NCBI GenBank assembly: GCA_039621445.1
Contig: CP154956.1
Location: 27,658,667 to 27,722,666 of the forward strand
Reading direction: 5' to 3'
DNA from: Euglena gracilis
Taxonomy: Eukaryota > Euglenida > Euglenophyceae > Euglenales
DNA length: 64,000 nucleotides
Part shown: one piece after another, positions 10,600-21,779 of the stretch
Layout of the letters: each line of letters begins with the position of its first letter
Numbering within the stretch: the stretch's first letter is position 1
The notes under the pieces: generated by a model
Databases searched by the model: none
Told to the model about the DNA's origin: nothing
Seen by the model: only the letters and a program-made list of their open reading frames with translations
Program-made: the position numbers and the translations under genes

Positions 10600-10940
10600 C
10601 ACCAGGTGTAAGTTTATAAAAAAGTCTCTTGCACTTCTGCTGGGACTGGGCTTCTCAAAAAAAAAATCTCTTTGACTTCTTATTAAATTTACTCACAAAA
10701 TCTTATAACTTGGTTCTTCCACTGCACCAAGCCCATTTGAGGCAAGCATGGACAAAGTTGTACGCTGATTGCCTGCAAAGCAAACAACCAGAAAATTGTT
10801 TTAGAAAAAAGTGTGCTTGCGCGCGCTGCCAGTTGTGCCAGGCTTAATTACACAATGTGTAGGGACATGTCCAATGCCGCACTCCCCTTCCCAAAAGGAG
10901 AACCAGTCTCCATACTTGACTTCCTTGGCCAATGGACGTG
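10600..10940. other. No recognisable gene
   Basis: Only short frames without motifs are seen between the gag remnant and the minisatellite. Confidence 0.5.
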
Positions 10941-11370
10941 TCCTTCACGGGGGTGGGGGCATCTCGAAAGAGCCGAACTCTCCAACCCCAACTTCGCGAC
11001 CTAGGTGCCAAGAACCTCAAACAGGGGGGGAAGGGCATCAACTTGTGATCTGCTCTCCGTCACCTCTGTGTCAGGGGTGGGGCATCAACTCGTGAGCCAC
11101 TCTCCCCCACCTCTGTCTTAGGGGTGGGGCATCATCTCGTGAGCCAACTCTCCCCACATCTCTCTTGAACAGCAGGGGGCATCATCTCGTGAGCCGAACC
11201 CTACCCACCATCTCTTGAACAGAAGGGGTGGGGCATCCCCTTGGAGCCAAATCTCCCCTCCACCTTTCCACAGAGGAGGGGGCATTAACTCGCAAGCCAA
11301 CTCCCCCTACCACCTTTCTTCTAAACAGGTCGGGTGGGGCATCTCCCTGGAGCCAACTCTCCCAGAACCC
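10940..11370. repeat. Minisatellite, unit about 56 bp
   Basis: About seven diverged units share GGGGCATCxxCTCG, GAGCC and CTCTCC blocks, often ending in CTTGAACAG. The unit length varies by a few bases. The overlapping short ORFs at 11118-11448 are products of the repeat. Confidence 0.7.
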
Positions 11371-11795
11371 ACACTCAAACACCAACCACAACCACGATTC
11401 TCACAAATCTTCCCGAAATTAAAATTGGACTTATTTTCATGTTTCTAACAAGTCTCTGTGAAATAAAATTCGATTTCGGATCCCTCTCCCGCCCAAAGCT
11501 CGAGTTCTTCACCCGAACGCTGCCTTACCACCCAACCCTTAGCAGGGGGGGGGGGGCGATAGCAGAAAGCGAGGGCACGGGTGCGGTCTCCAGGTCCAGT
11601 CTACCATTATCTCGTCATTGCACACGAAACACCGGGGCATTCCTCCAGGGAGCCGGCACAGGCTGTAGACATGGCAGCAGCGTACATGCCAGGCCGGGGC
11701 ATCTCTCTAGGAACCCGACTGCCCCTGGACACCTGTAGCTTGCAGGCGCCTTCGCCATCTCCTTCGGGACGACGGCGTCTTCCATCCGGCAGTCC
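11370..11795. other. No recognisable gene
   Basis: A stretch with a poly-G run (about 11546-11556) and short frames; no motif or repeat partner seen, apart from one GGGGCATCTCT segment that echoes the minisatellite. Confidence 0.4.
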
Positions 11796-11995
11796 CTCGC
11801 AAAGGAACGGACGACAAAAATAACGATTACGTTATTTGTTGTCGTCTGCCGGCTGAGTGGGTAAATAGAAGCCATTCCATGCCAGAAGTCAGGGTTGAGT
11901 GCCCAAATTTTGGCACGTATATTTTTGGAGAAATGCACTTGCTTAATGGTTTTACGAAGGAAATTGTAAGTGGACCTTTTTGGTGGTTAGTGATC
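11795..11995 (+). pseudogene. Ty3/gypsy integrase fragment
   Basis: The segment aligns to 19590-19770 of the integrase at 19.3-19.9 kb (shared blocks CGGCTGAGTGGGTA, CATTCCATGCCAGAA, GGTTGA, TTTTGGCAC). Its first 30 bases, beginning GCAAAGGAACGGACGAC, also match 15799-15830. It is a 200-bp orphan piece of the catalytic core region. Confidence 0.6.
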
Positions 11996-12239
11996 AGAAG
12001 AAAATGGGCCAAACCCTCTTTCTATATAATATGCGGTGGGGGGTCTCCAAGATCGCGGTGGTGGGGCGAACCGAGTCCACCGACCAGTGGCACTGCCTAC
12101 TGGATTTGACATTCCGGGGTATGGGTTATGTATGCACAGATGGGCTGGGCCCATGGACCGGGGGTGAGAAGGTTAGGCGAACCCATATCAGCAATGTAGA
12201 GGCCAGGGTCCGAGTTCGTGAGGGCCGGGGTGAAGAGCG

Positions 12240-13660
12240 GCAGCACTAGGGGGCGTGCCATTCCGTCGTATGATGGACAGATGTTGCCAGGTGTCGTCTC
12301 TTCGGCGTTGTTTCGGGTTCTGCTGCCCGCCGTGCTTCGGGCGCGCCTCGTTGGGGTGGCCTTGTTGGCCTCCTTCCTGAGATATAGGTCGTGTCTCAGC
12401 TGGTCTTTCGGACGATGTGGCGATAGAAGGGGAGTGCCACGTTTCGGTTGGTGCTCTTCAGGGTGCTCAAAGAAGGGAGTGCTTTGGGCGCAGCATCTGT
12501 GCAACTTGGCGGAACAGGACCAGCTCCAGAAGCCGATAGCTTTCGGCCTGTCGTGCAGAGCGTATATCGCCCTGGTCCCAGGCGTCTGCTTCATCATCCT
12601 GGCAAGCAGCTTGGTGCTCTCCGGGACAAATCCACCCCCGTGCCCATGGCCAGCGTGGCGAACGACCAGCCGCCGTTGCGACATGGGATGTCGTATTTGG
12701 TGTGCTTTGCCTGTTCCCGTCGTTTAAGAAAGATCCTCCAGTGCTCCCTGGAGCTGCTCCTCTCCGCTGCCTGCCAGCCGTGCGCGACGGTGATGTCTAC
12801 GGCTGTTGGCTTACCATCCTGCCATGTGGCGAGCAAAAGGTCGGCTGGCCGTAGATAGATGTCTGGTTGGTTGGGCACTGGAACTTCGCGATGGACACTT
12901 TGACCGTTTGTGGACAGAAGGTTAAACAGAGCGTCCTGCACGGCATTGTGTCTGTTAGCGAAGTTGTGTGGATGCAGCACATCTCGTGGTCACCGTGCAC
13001 GTCAGTGACGTTCTGGAAGCCCGCGCGTGTACCAGCTGAGTCTGCTAGGGGCAATCCCAGCCACCACTTCAGCCTGAGGAGGTAGCCTGCGGCGTCGATT
13101 GTCGTGTGAAGGGACTCGTGGGGTGCCACAGCCATCCATCCGTGTCCGATGCCATGCGCCTGTTCCGTCAGGAGGCCCTGGTCTCTTGGCGGGGTTTGGG
13201 TTCAGAAGGCCATCCACCGTGGGGCGAGATAGCTGGGTTTGCCACCACCGCTGCGAAGTGTCATTTCCGGAGGCGGAGGCGAAAGACGCAGTTGTAAGTA
13301 GCCGTTGGCTCTCGGCGCGTTGGGGCCCTAGCGCGGAGGAGAGGTTCTTGCCGGGCTGCTGGCAGAGTCTGTCAGACGGGGTCGCTGCGTATGCGGGGCA
13401 TGCGACTTTTTTTGTGTCCGTGCATGTAGTACTTGCACAAAGCCGCGGTGCGGGCAGCTGGGATGCGGAGCCCGCATCCCCTGTTGGAGAGGGGTAGGGC
13501 CTCTTGCTGTCGCTGCTGTGCGCTGAGCGCCTTTACCTCGCATTGTACATTACCGGCAGTATAACCGACGACCTGTGGCGGCACATGAAGTCACAAGGCA
13601 TCATTCATCTTGTGGCGAGGGCCAAAAGAGACGATACCCCGGGCCCGGCGCGCGGTCTGG
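12240..13660 (-). pseudogene. C-terminal part of a non-LTR retrotransposon ORF2 with restriction-like endonuclease
   Basis: On minus, PLSNRGCGLRIPAA (about 13490-13450) is followed by GWMAVAPHESL and LLRLKWWLGLPL (13150-13050), then D-x-x-GDHEMCC and, after a frameshift, RHNAVQDAL (12960). The endonuclease core reads QPDIYLRPADLLL...AVDITVAHG (about 12890-12800), with a downstream KHTKY...C...GGW motif near 12700. This order, GGxGLR, then LRxxLGLPL, then C-GDH-C, then RHN, then PD-x(n)-D, is the tail found after the RT domain in endonuclease-type (R2/CRE-like) non-LTR elements. The RT palm itself is missing upstream, so the copy is truncated. One or more frameshifts separate the two halves. 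Confidence 0.6.
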
Positions 13661-13689
13661 GTGAAGCTGTTCTACCCGCCATGAGATGA

Positions 13690-14067
13690 GTGCTTCGGAG
13701 AGTGACTTTCTGAGGTTGGAGAGACAACGACAAGGAGACAAGGACTCTGAAAGGATTGACCGTTACTAATTTCTGGATTCTCAAAACATGCTTCGAACCT
13801 TACGCAGTTCAAGCCCACCGCAGCGCAGCCCACTGCACCATTTCCTTCCCCACCTTCCCAGGACAGGGTGACGCCCATGTTCCTCCCATATGGTTCAAGA
13901 GGCGCCCTGCCCTGCCCGCCGCCCAGGGTCCCCACAGGGGGATGCCCCTGGTCTGAGATGCACCCAATGAGTAGCAAGTGCCGTGACCCGGGGGTGATGC
14001 CACCAAGGATCCCGCCCCCGGCGAGCCGGGGCGAGTGATCAAGACCATTTTATTTCTTCACGGGGGT
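13690..14067. other. No recognisable gene
   Basis: The interval between the non-LTR remnant and the LTR at 14068 holds only short frames. Confidence 0.5.
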
Positions 14068-14487
14068 GGTACCAGGCAGCCGTTCTGCAATGGCACTTTG
14101 TAACAAAATACAATGGGCCACGGCCTGGCTACGGCCGGGCTGTACACAGTACTATGTATAATGATAAGACAAAGAGAGAATATCAGGTTATATCGAAAGC
14201 TTAGCGAAAGCAACTGGTTCGTATGTCAAGGTTACAGGGTTTTGTACTTTGCAGTTAAATTTTGGAATTTGTGGGCGAATTCCCTTTGAATAGAGAATTT
14301 TACTCTTTCTTTGACAAAGCTCCAAGGCGCAAGAAGTACTTTCATACAAGGGACGTCGGTCCCACTCTTCCCCCTTGCCTTTCTGCTTTGCAAAAAAAGG
14401 GGAAAGGGGAAGCAATTTTTATTGTTCCTCCCCTCCCGGGTTTCTCGGGAACAAAGGAAAAGCGGAAAATCGAGGGCGGGACGTACA
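14068..14487 (+). repeat. LTR of an old LTR retrotransposon (left copy)
   Basis: This 420-bp block is about 80% identical to 33181-33609 in the same orientation. The right copy has perfect TGTAC...GTACA ends; here the first base is G. Directly after it is TGGTAGCAGA, a tRNA-iMet-like primer site, which marks this as a 5' LTR. No convincing target duplication links the two copies. Confidence 0.6.
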
Positions 14488-14489
14488 CT

Positions 14490-14499
14490 TGGTAGCAGA
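14490..14499 (+). promoter_or_regulatory. Primer binding site (tRNA-iMet-like)
   Basis: TGGTAGCAGA lies two bases after the LTR end and matches the 3' end complement of eukaryotic initiator tRNA-Met over ten bases. Confidence 0.6.
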
Positions 14500-14868
14500 A
14501 TAGGTTTAACGGTCGAAAGACAAAAGCTCAGCTCAGAAAAAGTTCGTAGGCACAGGCGAGGTGCCTCAGGGGCACAAGCAGCTCCGGCCGCATCACAACG
14601 CTTCTGAGCCCCCGCCTTTGCTTACGTTTTTGGTAACTTTTTAAACACAAGTTTAACATTTTTACAATTCTAACAAAAATGTTCAAAAATTTTATCCAAA
14701 AATGCAAAGCGCAAATGCGAACAATGGAAACGCACGTATTTACTATACTTTGTAAAAAGGTTCGCTCCGTGGACTGCAGAATGCAGACGAAGTCGCTACG
14801 GCGACAGAACAGGGGACAGATTCCCAACCCTCTTTAGCGGGGGAATATTTTTATACAGCAGCAAGCTA
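14500..14868. other. No recognisable gene
   Basis: This is the leader after the primer site. It has short frames only and no clear gag. Confidence 0.4.
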
Positions 14869-14869
14869 C

Positions 14870-15850
14870 AGGGCGATGACGGCAAAGGACAGGTCAAGTG
14901 GAGTATACGCGAGAAGGAAACCTACGCAACCGTGCTTACACTCCAGAAACTCCGAAGCTTGGTAGCCAGAAGCCCTGGCCAGTTCCTCGTCAACGCTGAT
15001 CATGAGAGTCTCCAAAACTGGTACACCGAGGATTTGAACATGGCCTTGGTACCGTTCGGAGGGCTATGTCGATGGCATGAGTTTTAGAGACAGTTCAACC
15101 TTGTGGTGATTTACACCCCTGGTCACTCGCAGAAAGTAGCGGATGCGCTCAGTCGGGCCCCTTGGTATTACCCTGGGAACCCGGATGAGGGAGACGCGAC
15201 TTTCCATGGAAGTCAGGAAGCTGACGAGTCCGCACGTCGAAACGACGCTGCGGATAACCTTTTGGATTCTTTTCCCGTTTCACAACTGTTCTTGGTCGCA
15301 CCCGTGCGAGGAAGGCGCCGACGTGGAAGTGGAAGCCCGTCCGTACCTCGGCGTATTACGCGCACGGAGTGTCCTTGCACATTGCTCTTTCCCGAATGGG
15401 ATTATCGTCGTGATCCGGTGTTTGGCACCATCGTCACCGGACTTCGTAATGGCGAAGTGCTGGATAATTACACCCTTTCACCTTTACGGCTGATTTTTCG
15501 AAATGAATCGAGTTACAAATATTGTATCCCCCAAGACCTGGTTGACGATGTGGTTTTTTGATAGCACAACCATGGTCACCCGAGGCCCCCCAAACGTCTT
15601 TCGCTGGTGGGCCGCAGGTATTGCACAACCCTGAACGAGAAAGGGCTGTACTCACGCTGTTTGCGAATAGCGCAACGGTGTCAAATTTTCCAAGCGGTAA
15701 AACCACGCAGAGGTACCCCCCATTGTACGCTGGACATCTTTCCCGTACACCCTGACTTTTTTACGTCTCTCTGCATGAATTTTGTGATATTAGAACCGTG
15801 CAAAGGAACGGACGACAAAATTTACGATTACGCTGTCGAGGGGAGGATTC
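14870..15850 (+). pseudogene. pol: Ty3/gypsy RNase H and integrase N-terminal remnant (copy 1)
   Basis: From about 14870 the plus frames give GDDGKGQVKWSIREKETYA, then VNADHESLQNWYTEDLN and VVIYTPGHSQKVADALSR, the end of Ty3-type RNase H. An open frame (15103-15561) continues through a linker. A second frame (15607-15850) carries the end of the integrase zinc-binding domain and the start of the core (CRQ-like FQAVKPRRGTP, then LEPCKGTDDKIYDYA). Integrase breaks off near 15850, where a minisatellite begins. The same order occurs at 18.5-19.7 kb, so two related elements, or a partial duplication, lie here. Confidence 0.65.
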
Positions 15851-16160
15851 CCAAACCGCTTCTGCCGTACTCCCCTCCTACAACAGGTTTTCTAACCCAA
15901 GCCGATTCGGCTGTAATCCTCCCTAGAGCAGCCGCTTATGCGGTTTCCCGCCCCCTTACAAACGGTCTTCGGACCCAAACCGCCTCGGCTGTGCCCCCCA
16001 CCCCACCAAGGGTCTTCGGACCCAAACCGCTTCGGCGGTGCAACCCCCCCACCAAGGGTCTTCAGAAACAAACCGCTTCGGCGGTGACCCCCGCACCAAT
16101 GGTCTTCGGAACCAAACCTCTTCGGCGATGACCACCCTGCCAAGGTTCTTCGGACCCCAC
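15850..16160. repeat. Minisatellite, unit about 45 bp
   Basis: Four to five units share GGTCTTCGGACCCAAACCGC followed by TTCGGCGGTG. They begin exactly where the integrase fragment stops. Frames read through the array but I regard them as repeat products. Confidence 0.7.
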
Positions 16161-16299
16161 ACGCTTTTGTTGACCAGGTTTTGAATAGTGCTGAGCTCTT
16201 AACAAGTGTGCCCCTCCCTTTAACTGACCCTCCATAAAAACAGGCCCAACACTCGATGGAGCTCTTTGGACTGAAAGGCAAGGCTTTGTGATCCAAACA

Positions 16300-16800
16300 G
16301 GAGGCCATGGGTCAAAAAATGATCATTTCTGGCTCAATAAGGCACCTTCCGGGCGCGGGAGGCACAAAAACATCGTTTCGAACAAAAAAAGTCGATTTTC
16401 GACCTTTTTTAACCCGGTCTTGACCGAAAGTCAGTGGGTTGGCGGCCCAAAACGGGGTGCTTGCGGGCCCCAAAACGATCATTTTCTGCTCAAAAACAAT
16501 TTTTTCGCGTCCAGGAGGCCAAAAAAAATCGTTTCGGGCCAAAAAAATTGACTATATTCTTTTCATTTTTTCGCCTTTTTTATCCGAAAACGGCTAAGAC
16601 GGACAGGGGAAAAAGTGTACAAAATGGCCCAAACTGGCCGAAAAGCGACCGTATCTCTGGCTCGGCTGGGAGTTGCGGGAAAAGAAAAAAACCGGTAGAT
16701 GGGGAATTTCAGGTGCTTCAAATTAGACTTCGGGAGTTTCCTTTAATTTTGCATCGTCTTCGAGAAATTGAAAACTTTCATTTTTTAACCCCCCCCCCCG
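16300..16800. repeat. Dispersed non-coding repeat, copy at 50080-50465
   Basis: The part from 16420 aligns with 50080-50465: shared GGGCCAAAAAAA, GGAGTTGCGGG, CTCGG and TTTCGAGAAATT blocks in order. 16300-16420 is a diverged internal duplicate of the same sequence. No ORF with recognisable content is present. Confidence 0.6.
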
Positions 16801-16929
16801 AAAACTGCCGAACATTGGCTTTTTGCGAATGGCAGAAAGCCAACTCCCGTCCTCCTCCTGATACCGAATAGCAGAAAGCCAAAACATCCAACGATGCCAT
16901 TGATACAATTGGTACAATTCTTCATGACG

Positions 16930-17660
16930 TGTCTTTGGACACACTGTATTACCAGGGGTGACTCGGTAAACTGCGTTTCAGCCTTTCATAGGACTGAAAG
17001 CGCGACAGTTTTCGCGAACCGCATTTGGAATGCGTTCAACTTTGGCCAATACCGCATTTCAAAAAAACTGTGTTTTCGAAAATCGCGCAAATCCGGACGT
17101 CGATGGATCTACAATTAGAGATTGATGCATTTTCGTCCAGTGCACATTCTGTTTTGCCCAGTTACTGTTTCAGAGGTAAGTTTGGATCACATCACCCCAA
17201 AACGTATCAAACACATTTGTATGACTTGACCATATCCCTCTTGTTGTTTACAGTATCCATCAGGATCAAGCACGCGCAATCAATCATACATATAAATGCC
17301 GAAGAGGAATGGTTTCTACAATTGACGTGTGTCTTTTCAATGATGGGATTTACCGAATGACAGCCCCCAGTTCGAATATTTTTGCGGTGTCATGCTGCCA
17401 CGTTGAAAGAAAACGTTTTTCGTGTTTATTTCTTTGCTGCATTCGGAGCTTCTGACCACACAGACAAATTCCTAAGGGTAACAGGTCAGAATGACCACTT
17501 ATACCAACTATCTGCAGTGATAGAAAGCGCTGTTCAAAATCCCAAGTCACAAGATTTATGTACAAAAGGCAGTCGCGAGTTCTGTGATGTTTTAGAATAC
17601 TCCATCTATGCCCATGACATGGATCGTGCAACTCGCGGACCTAAAAGCTTGTGAGGTCCA
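16930..17660 (+). mobile_element. Retroelement remnant, repeat family A, copy 4
   Basis: This is the only family A copy on plus. It keeps RIWNAFNFGQYRIS (about 17015), LEIDAFSS (about 17115), EEEWFLQL (about 17305), FRVYFFAAFGAS (17420) and VIESAVQNPKSQDLC (17520), in the same order as the minus copies. It directly precedes the gypsy RT at 17.75 kb, perhaps as an insertion that removed the start of that gene. Confidence 0.5.
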
Positions 17661-17749
17661 CTCGCCTTTGGCGAGTATGATACATTTATGTTCAATCAGT
17701 TTTTCGATCATTGTATTCAGAGCTTTATCTCTTTTGCCTGAACAGCAAA

Positions 17750-18400
17750 AAATTATCTTTGCATTGGCTGTGCATCATCTTTGAGCTCCATTTTACAGAA
17801 ACAAAAGATTACCGATACTTGAACTCACAAACAAAAGACGATCCATTCCCCCTACCACTCATCGAAGACCTGATTACAAAACAATCCGAAAACCGACTCT
17901 GGCTGCTTTTCGACCTAGAGTATGGGTTTCACCAAATGCACTTACACCCTGACTCACAACCATACACCACAATTGTAACCTCCCGCCGAGTTTACCAGTG
18001 GAAGGTGCTACCAATGGGTTTAAAGAACGGCCCAGCCATGTTCCAAAGAATAATACACTGCATCTTACGAGACTTAACGTTTTCAATGGTATACATTGAT
18101 TATTTGCAGATTGGCACAGCCCCCCCACTTACAAATTAGGGTAGTGATATCCCTGATATCCACTACCGCGATGTGCCATCCGTACTGACAACGTTTCAAA
18201 AAGTCAAAGGTGCGAAAATGCATTTTTTTCACTAAACGATAAAATTTTGTGGACACATACTCAACAACGGACAAAAGAGGGCATCTCCAAGCAACTTTGA
18301 AGCTACAAAGAAGTGGACAGCTGAAACCATCAAAACAGTTCACATATTTAAAAGGATTTCTGGGTTTAGCGCAATATTAAGTGATTTAAATGAAAGATTT
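17750..18400 (+). pseudogene. pol: Ty3/gypsy reverse transcriptase remnant
   Basis: RT copies element RNA into DNA. The open frame 17711-18139 contains KDYRYLNSQTKDDPFPLPLIEDLI, with LFDLEYGFHQMHL (finger/palm), LPMGLKNGPAMFQR and VYIDYLQIG. The last should read Y-[IVL]-D-D; the second catalytic aspartate is tyrosine (GAT to TAT), so activity is lost. Downstream frames keep LKGFLGLAQY and DFAKIAVPVT, the connection region typical of Ty3 RT, near 18340-18410. The N-terminus is missing and family A copy 4 lies immediately upstream. Confidence 0.7.
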
Positions 18401-18499
18401 CGCGAAGATCGCGGTGCCAGTGACGCGCCAACCCAAACATCACGCGCCCGACAATACAAAAGTAAAATGAGATTACACAATGCGAGAATCGCTAACAAA

Positions 18500-18960
18500 A
18501 CTCAAATAACTGGTGTTGGAAAACTTTGTACTTGACCAAGCCGACCTGTGCAAACCGTACGTGTTGGAGGTCGACAGCAGTGAATATGCTGTCGGCGGTG
18601 TACTGAGTCAACATAACTCGTCCAATCAAGTACGCCATGTAGCATTCTTCAGCAGAGAGCTAGATGGTGAAGACGGAAAAGTACAAGTCAAATTGAGAAC
18701 GCGAGAATAGGAGACGTATGCCATTGTCCTTATCCTACTAAAATTACAAAGTTGGATCGTTAGCTCACTCGTTCAGATACTAATGTTGACAGACCATGAG
18801 TCTCTCCAACACTGGTACACGGAGGACTTGAACAAAGCCATGTCCTCAGTCTGCCGAAGATGCCTTTGACACAAATTTTTGAGTCAATTCAAACCTGGTG
18901 GTGGTTTACACACCAGGCCATACTAACAAAATCGCAGACCCACTTTCCCGAGCATCTTGG
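18500..18960 (+). pseudogene. pol: Ty3/gypsy RNase H remnant (copy 2)
   Basis: The frame from 18513 reads LCKPYVLEVDSSEYAVGGVL and FFSRELDGEDGKVQV. It is followed by ETYA and LTDHESLQHWYTEDLN (to 18835), and in other frames by the T-x-G-H region and LSR-like end. The catalytic Asp (VDSS), Glu (ETYA) and Asp (TDHES) positions survive. An in-frame stop sits near 18707. It degrades the RNA of the RNA-DNA hybrid. Confidence 0.65.
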
Positions 18961-19299
18961 CATTACCCTGGTGACCCTGACGAGGGTGATGTCACGTTCC
19001 GGATGTCACGGAGCTGACGAATTTGCGAGGCATGCAGACGCGGCTGATAATTTACTGGACGAATTCCCTGCTTCGCGGATTTGCCAGCGGATGCCGATAG
19101 CCCCTGTACGGGGAAGACAACAACGCGGCAGAATGCCGATCCCCCGTAAGGTCACGCGATCAGAATCCCCTTCCCTTCTCTTTATTCTTGAATGGTATCG
19201 TCCAAGGATGATGTTTACAGTAATATCGTACAAAGATAGCGTAATGGTGATTTGGTTGAGAATCATGCCTTATCACCTTTACGAGTAATTTTTCGGAAT

Positions 19300-19925
19300 G
19301 GTATCGGTTACAAGTACTGCATGCCCAGTGACATGGTTAATGACGTACTTTAATGCTATCACAACCAAGGTCATCGTGGGGGCCCAAAACTTCTTTCTTT
19401 GGTGGGTCGCATGTACCGTACAACCCTGACCAAACAGAATTGTACAAGCGCTGTTTTCAAAATTCGCAAGGCTGCAAATTTTGTCAAGCTGTCAAACCGG
19501 GCAGAGGTACCCCCCTTGGTACGATGGACTCCTTCCGCGTAGCAAACAACATTTTTACATCCCTCCACATGTATTTTCTGTCATTAGAACCTTTCAAAGG
19601 GGCAGATGATGAACTTTACAATTACGTTCTTGTTAGCTTCTGTCGGCTAAGTGGGTACATTGTATCAATTCCATGCCAGAAAGCAGGGTTGACAGCACAA
19701 TTTTTGGCACAAATGTTTCTAGAAAAGTGTGTTTGCCTCGGGGGTTCACGGAACGAAATAGTGAGTGATCAATACCATTTGATTTGTTCTCGGTTTTTCA
19801 CAACTCTTTGGGGTTTACTCAAAATCGAGCAGCATTCTTCTATCATCTACCGTCCAAAAGACAACGGTCGCGCTGGAGTGGCAGTGAAATCTGTAGTTAA
19901 CATGCTACGACTTTCACTGCCCTAA
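19300..19925 (+). pseudogene. pol: Ty3/gypsy integrase remnant (copy 2)
   Basis: Integrase inserts the DNA copy. The 190-codon frame 19353-19925 covers the zinc-binding end (CKFC-type cysteines, QAVKPGRGTP), the core with LEPFKGADDELYNYVLV and IVSDQY (second catalytic Asp), and ends YRPKDNGRAGVAVKSVVN. The catalytic glutamate expected in N-G-R-A-E-x-A-V is glycine (GGA), so the DDE triad is broken. The zinc-finger histidines fall in the preceding frame (CYHNQGH, near 19355). Confidence 0.7.
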
Positions 19926-20159
19926 TGGCACAAAACCTGGGTACAAATATTATGGTACCGCGTTTGATATTACAATAATACTCACCATAAAAAATCATCT
20001 TCGGACAAGAACCTCCAGCCATAGGCGATATCCCGTCAGAACCACCCGCTCGTTCTAACGTGAGTTGAGAAACAAGGTTCTCTGAAGTGGAATCACTGCA
20101 CACAGATGTACAGAAGCGTGTAATCGCTATACACTCACAAAAACAACGACAATCTTTAC

Positions 20160-20620
20160 AAAATTACAAATAACCAGTCTACAACCCAGGTGACCACGTG
20201 TGGGTCCGGAACACTACATCCTGCATGCAATCGACGAATTTGGACCCCCTCTGGACAGAACCGTGATATATCCTCGATCGGGTGGGTACAAGTGGGCGCT
20301 AGAGTGTCGCTTTACCCAACGGTGTCGAGAATGTGCACATGGATGACATCAAACCATACCTTACCCCACCAGTGGTAAAGCAATTCACTGCCTCTACCAC
20401 AATCCGCGGTCAAGGCTACCTGAAACGGATGATTTTGTCACTGAGAATTTCTTGACCACACAATAGACAGGGGTGTGCAGTACTTGAACGTGCGGTGGAA
20501 AGGGTACGGTCTCAAGCGGGAAATCCGGGACAAAATTAATTGTTACGTCCAACAAGAGTGGAAATTGTGGGGAAAAAACGAAACAACGTTGACATTTCTG
20601 TTAATACCTTCTAAGGGAGG
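20160..20620 (+). pseudogene. pol: Integrase C-terminus with chromodomain remnant
   Basis: YNPGDHVWVRN (about 20178), DPLW and DRVGT followed by ALPNGVENVHMDDIKPYL (to about 20360) form the usual C-terminal beta-rich domain. After a frame change, FLDHTIDRGVQYLNVRWKGYG (20447-20510) matches the start of a chromodomain (YLVKWKGY). Chromoviral integrases use it to target marked chromatin. The aromatic/W-x-x-W end is not clear. This places the element in the chromovirus branch of Ty3/gypsy. Confidence 0.6.
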
Positions 20621-20919
20621 ATGTACAAAGATGGCCGAGATTTTGTCCATAGCATGGTCTTTTGTCAAAAATGTATAATGTGCGGGTCCAAATTACTTTT
20701 GTCCCTAGCGAAGGACTTGTCACAAAAAAACTACGGTATATGCATAACTCATTACACTTGAAGCTACAATTTTTTTTGTATACGTGGTGCTGACATACAT
20801 AGAATACTAATTTTGTTTGTACACACATTTGTTTGCACGTGTCGGATGATCACCGTGCAACGACTCACTTCTCTGTTTTCCCTCCGCTCAGTGCTTGCGT
20901 TTATCTGCTTTCCTTCAAG

Positions 20920-21586
20920 ATGGATGCTGGAGGACAAGGACCTTGTCCCCCCTCCTCCCAATCGTATGTTACCGCCGGACAACCTCGTACGGGAGGACAC
21001 CCACATCCACAACCTCCTTCGGGAGGACGAGGACTTGCACCTACTCGTGGAGGGCAAGTACCTGATCGGCGTGTACAAGCTGATTCGGCAGCAAGGCCCC
21101 AGTGGCAAATCCCCCTGTGCCACAACATGCTGTTTCGCATGTTGCTTCAGAACAACATACACAGTGGACACTATACACTTGGTGACACCAAAAGAAACCT
21201 TATGACTTCACAACACACGGAATCGGCCTACGAACAGTTTGTGGTGCGGCAACCGCTGCCCCCAAGAAGGTACGATAATGGCTACTAGTAGTCATGCTGA
21301 CTTTGCGGCAGTAGAACAACAGTATGTCGTCTACGATCAACGAGCACTCGCCGAACGCTTACGAGGGCAGTATGCCACCGAACAACCTCCACAAGGGCAG
21401 TTTGCCAAACAATCTCCACAAGGGCAGTATGCAACTCAACCTCCACTAGGGCAGCATACCGCACAATCGGAACCTCAAAAGGCAGTATGCCACTCCTGTA
21501 ATACCACGGTTCCCCAGGTATATGTGCGAGATAACATCTGCCTCAACAGATACAATTCGCGGTGCACTGCGCACGAGCACAGTTGA
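20920..21586 (+). pseudogene. Unknown Pro/Gly/Gln-rich ORF remnant
   Basis: An ATG at about 20920 in good context (AAGATGG) opens a Pro/Gly-rich frame to 21288. A one-step frame change continues into 21239-21586. That part has three to four imperfect GQYATQPPQ-type repeats and then CHSCNTTVP with two further cysteines, a possible zinc-binding site. I do not recognise the protein. It follows the chromoviral pol, so it could be an extra ORF of that element or another element's gag. Confidence 0.3.
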
Positions 21587-21779
21587 CAGACCGGATCCCT
21601 TCATACGTGTGATGTGGTATTCGTACTGTCAACACTTGCTTGTCATCGTCAACAAACCTATCTCCACCAGGGAGATGTGGTCCCAAAGGACGACAGCTGG
21701 CAGAATTGTTTTCAATCCAGGAGAGTCTGGTTTTACAGACAGCGTGACTTGAAGTGACCTGGGAGTCCTGTTCCCGCCT

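Noticed and set aside
11118-11448. Overlapping ORFs in the 11-kb repeat
   Set aside because: All are products of the 56-bp minisatellite.
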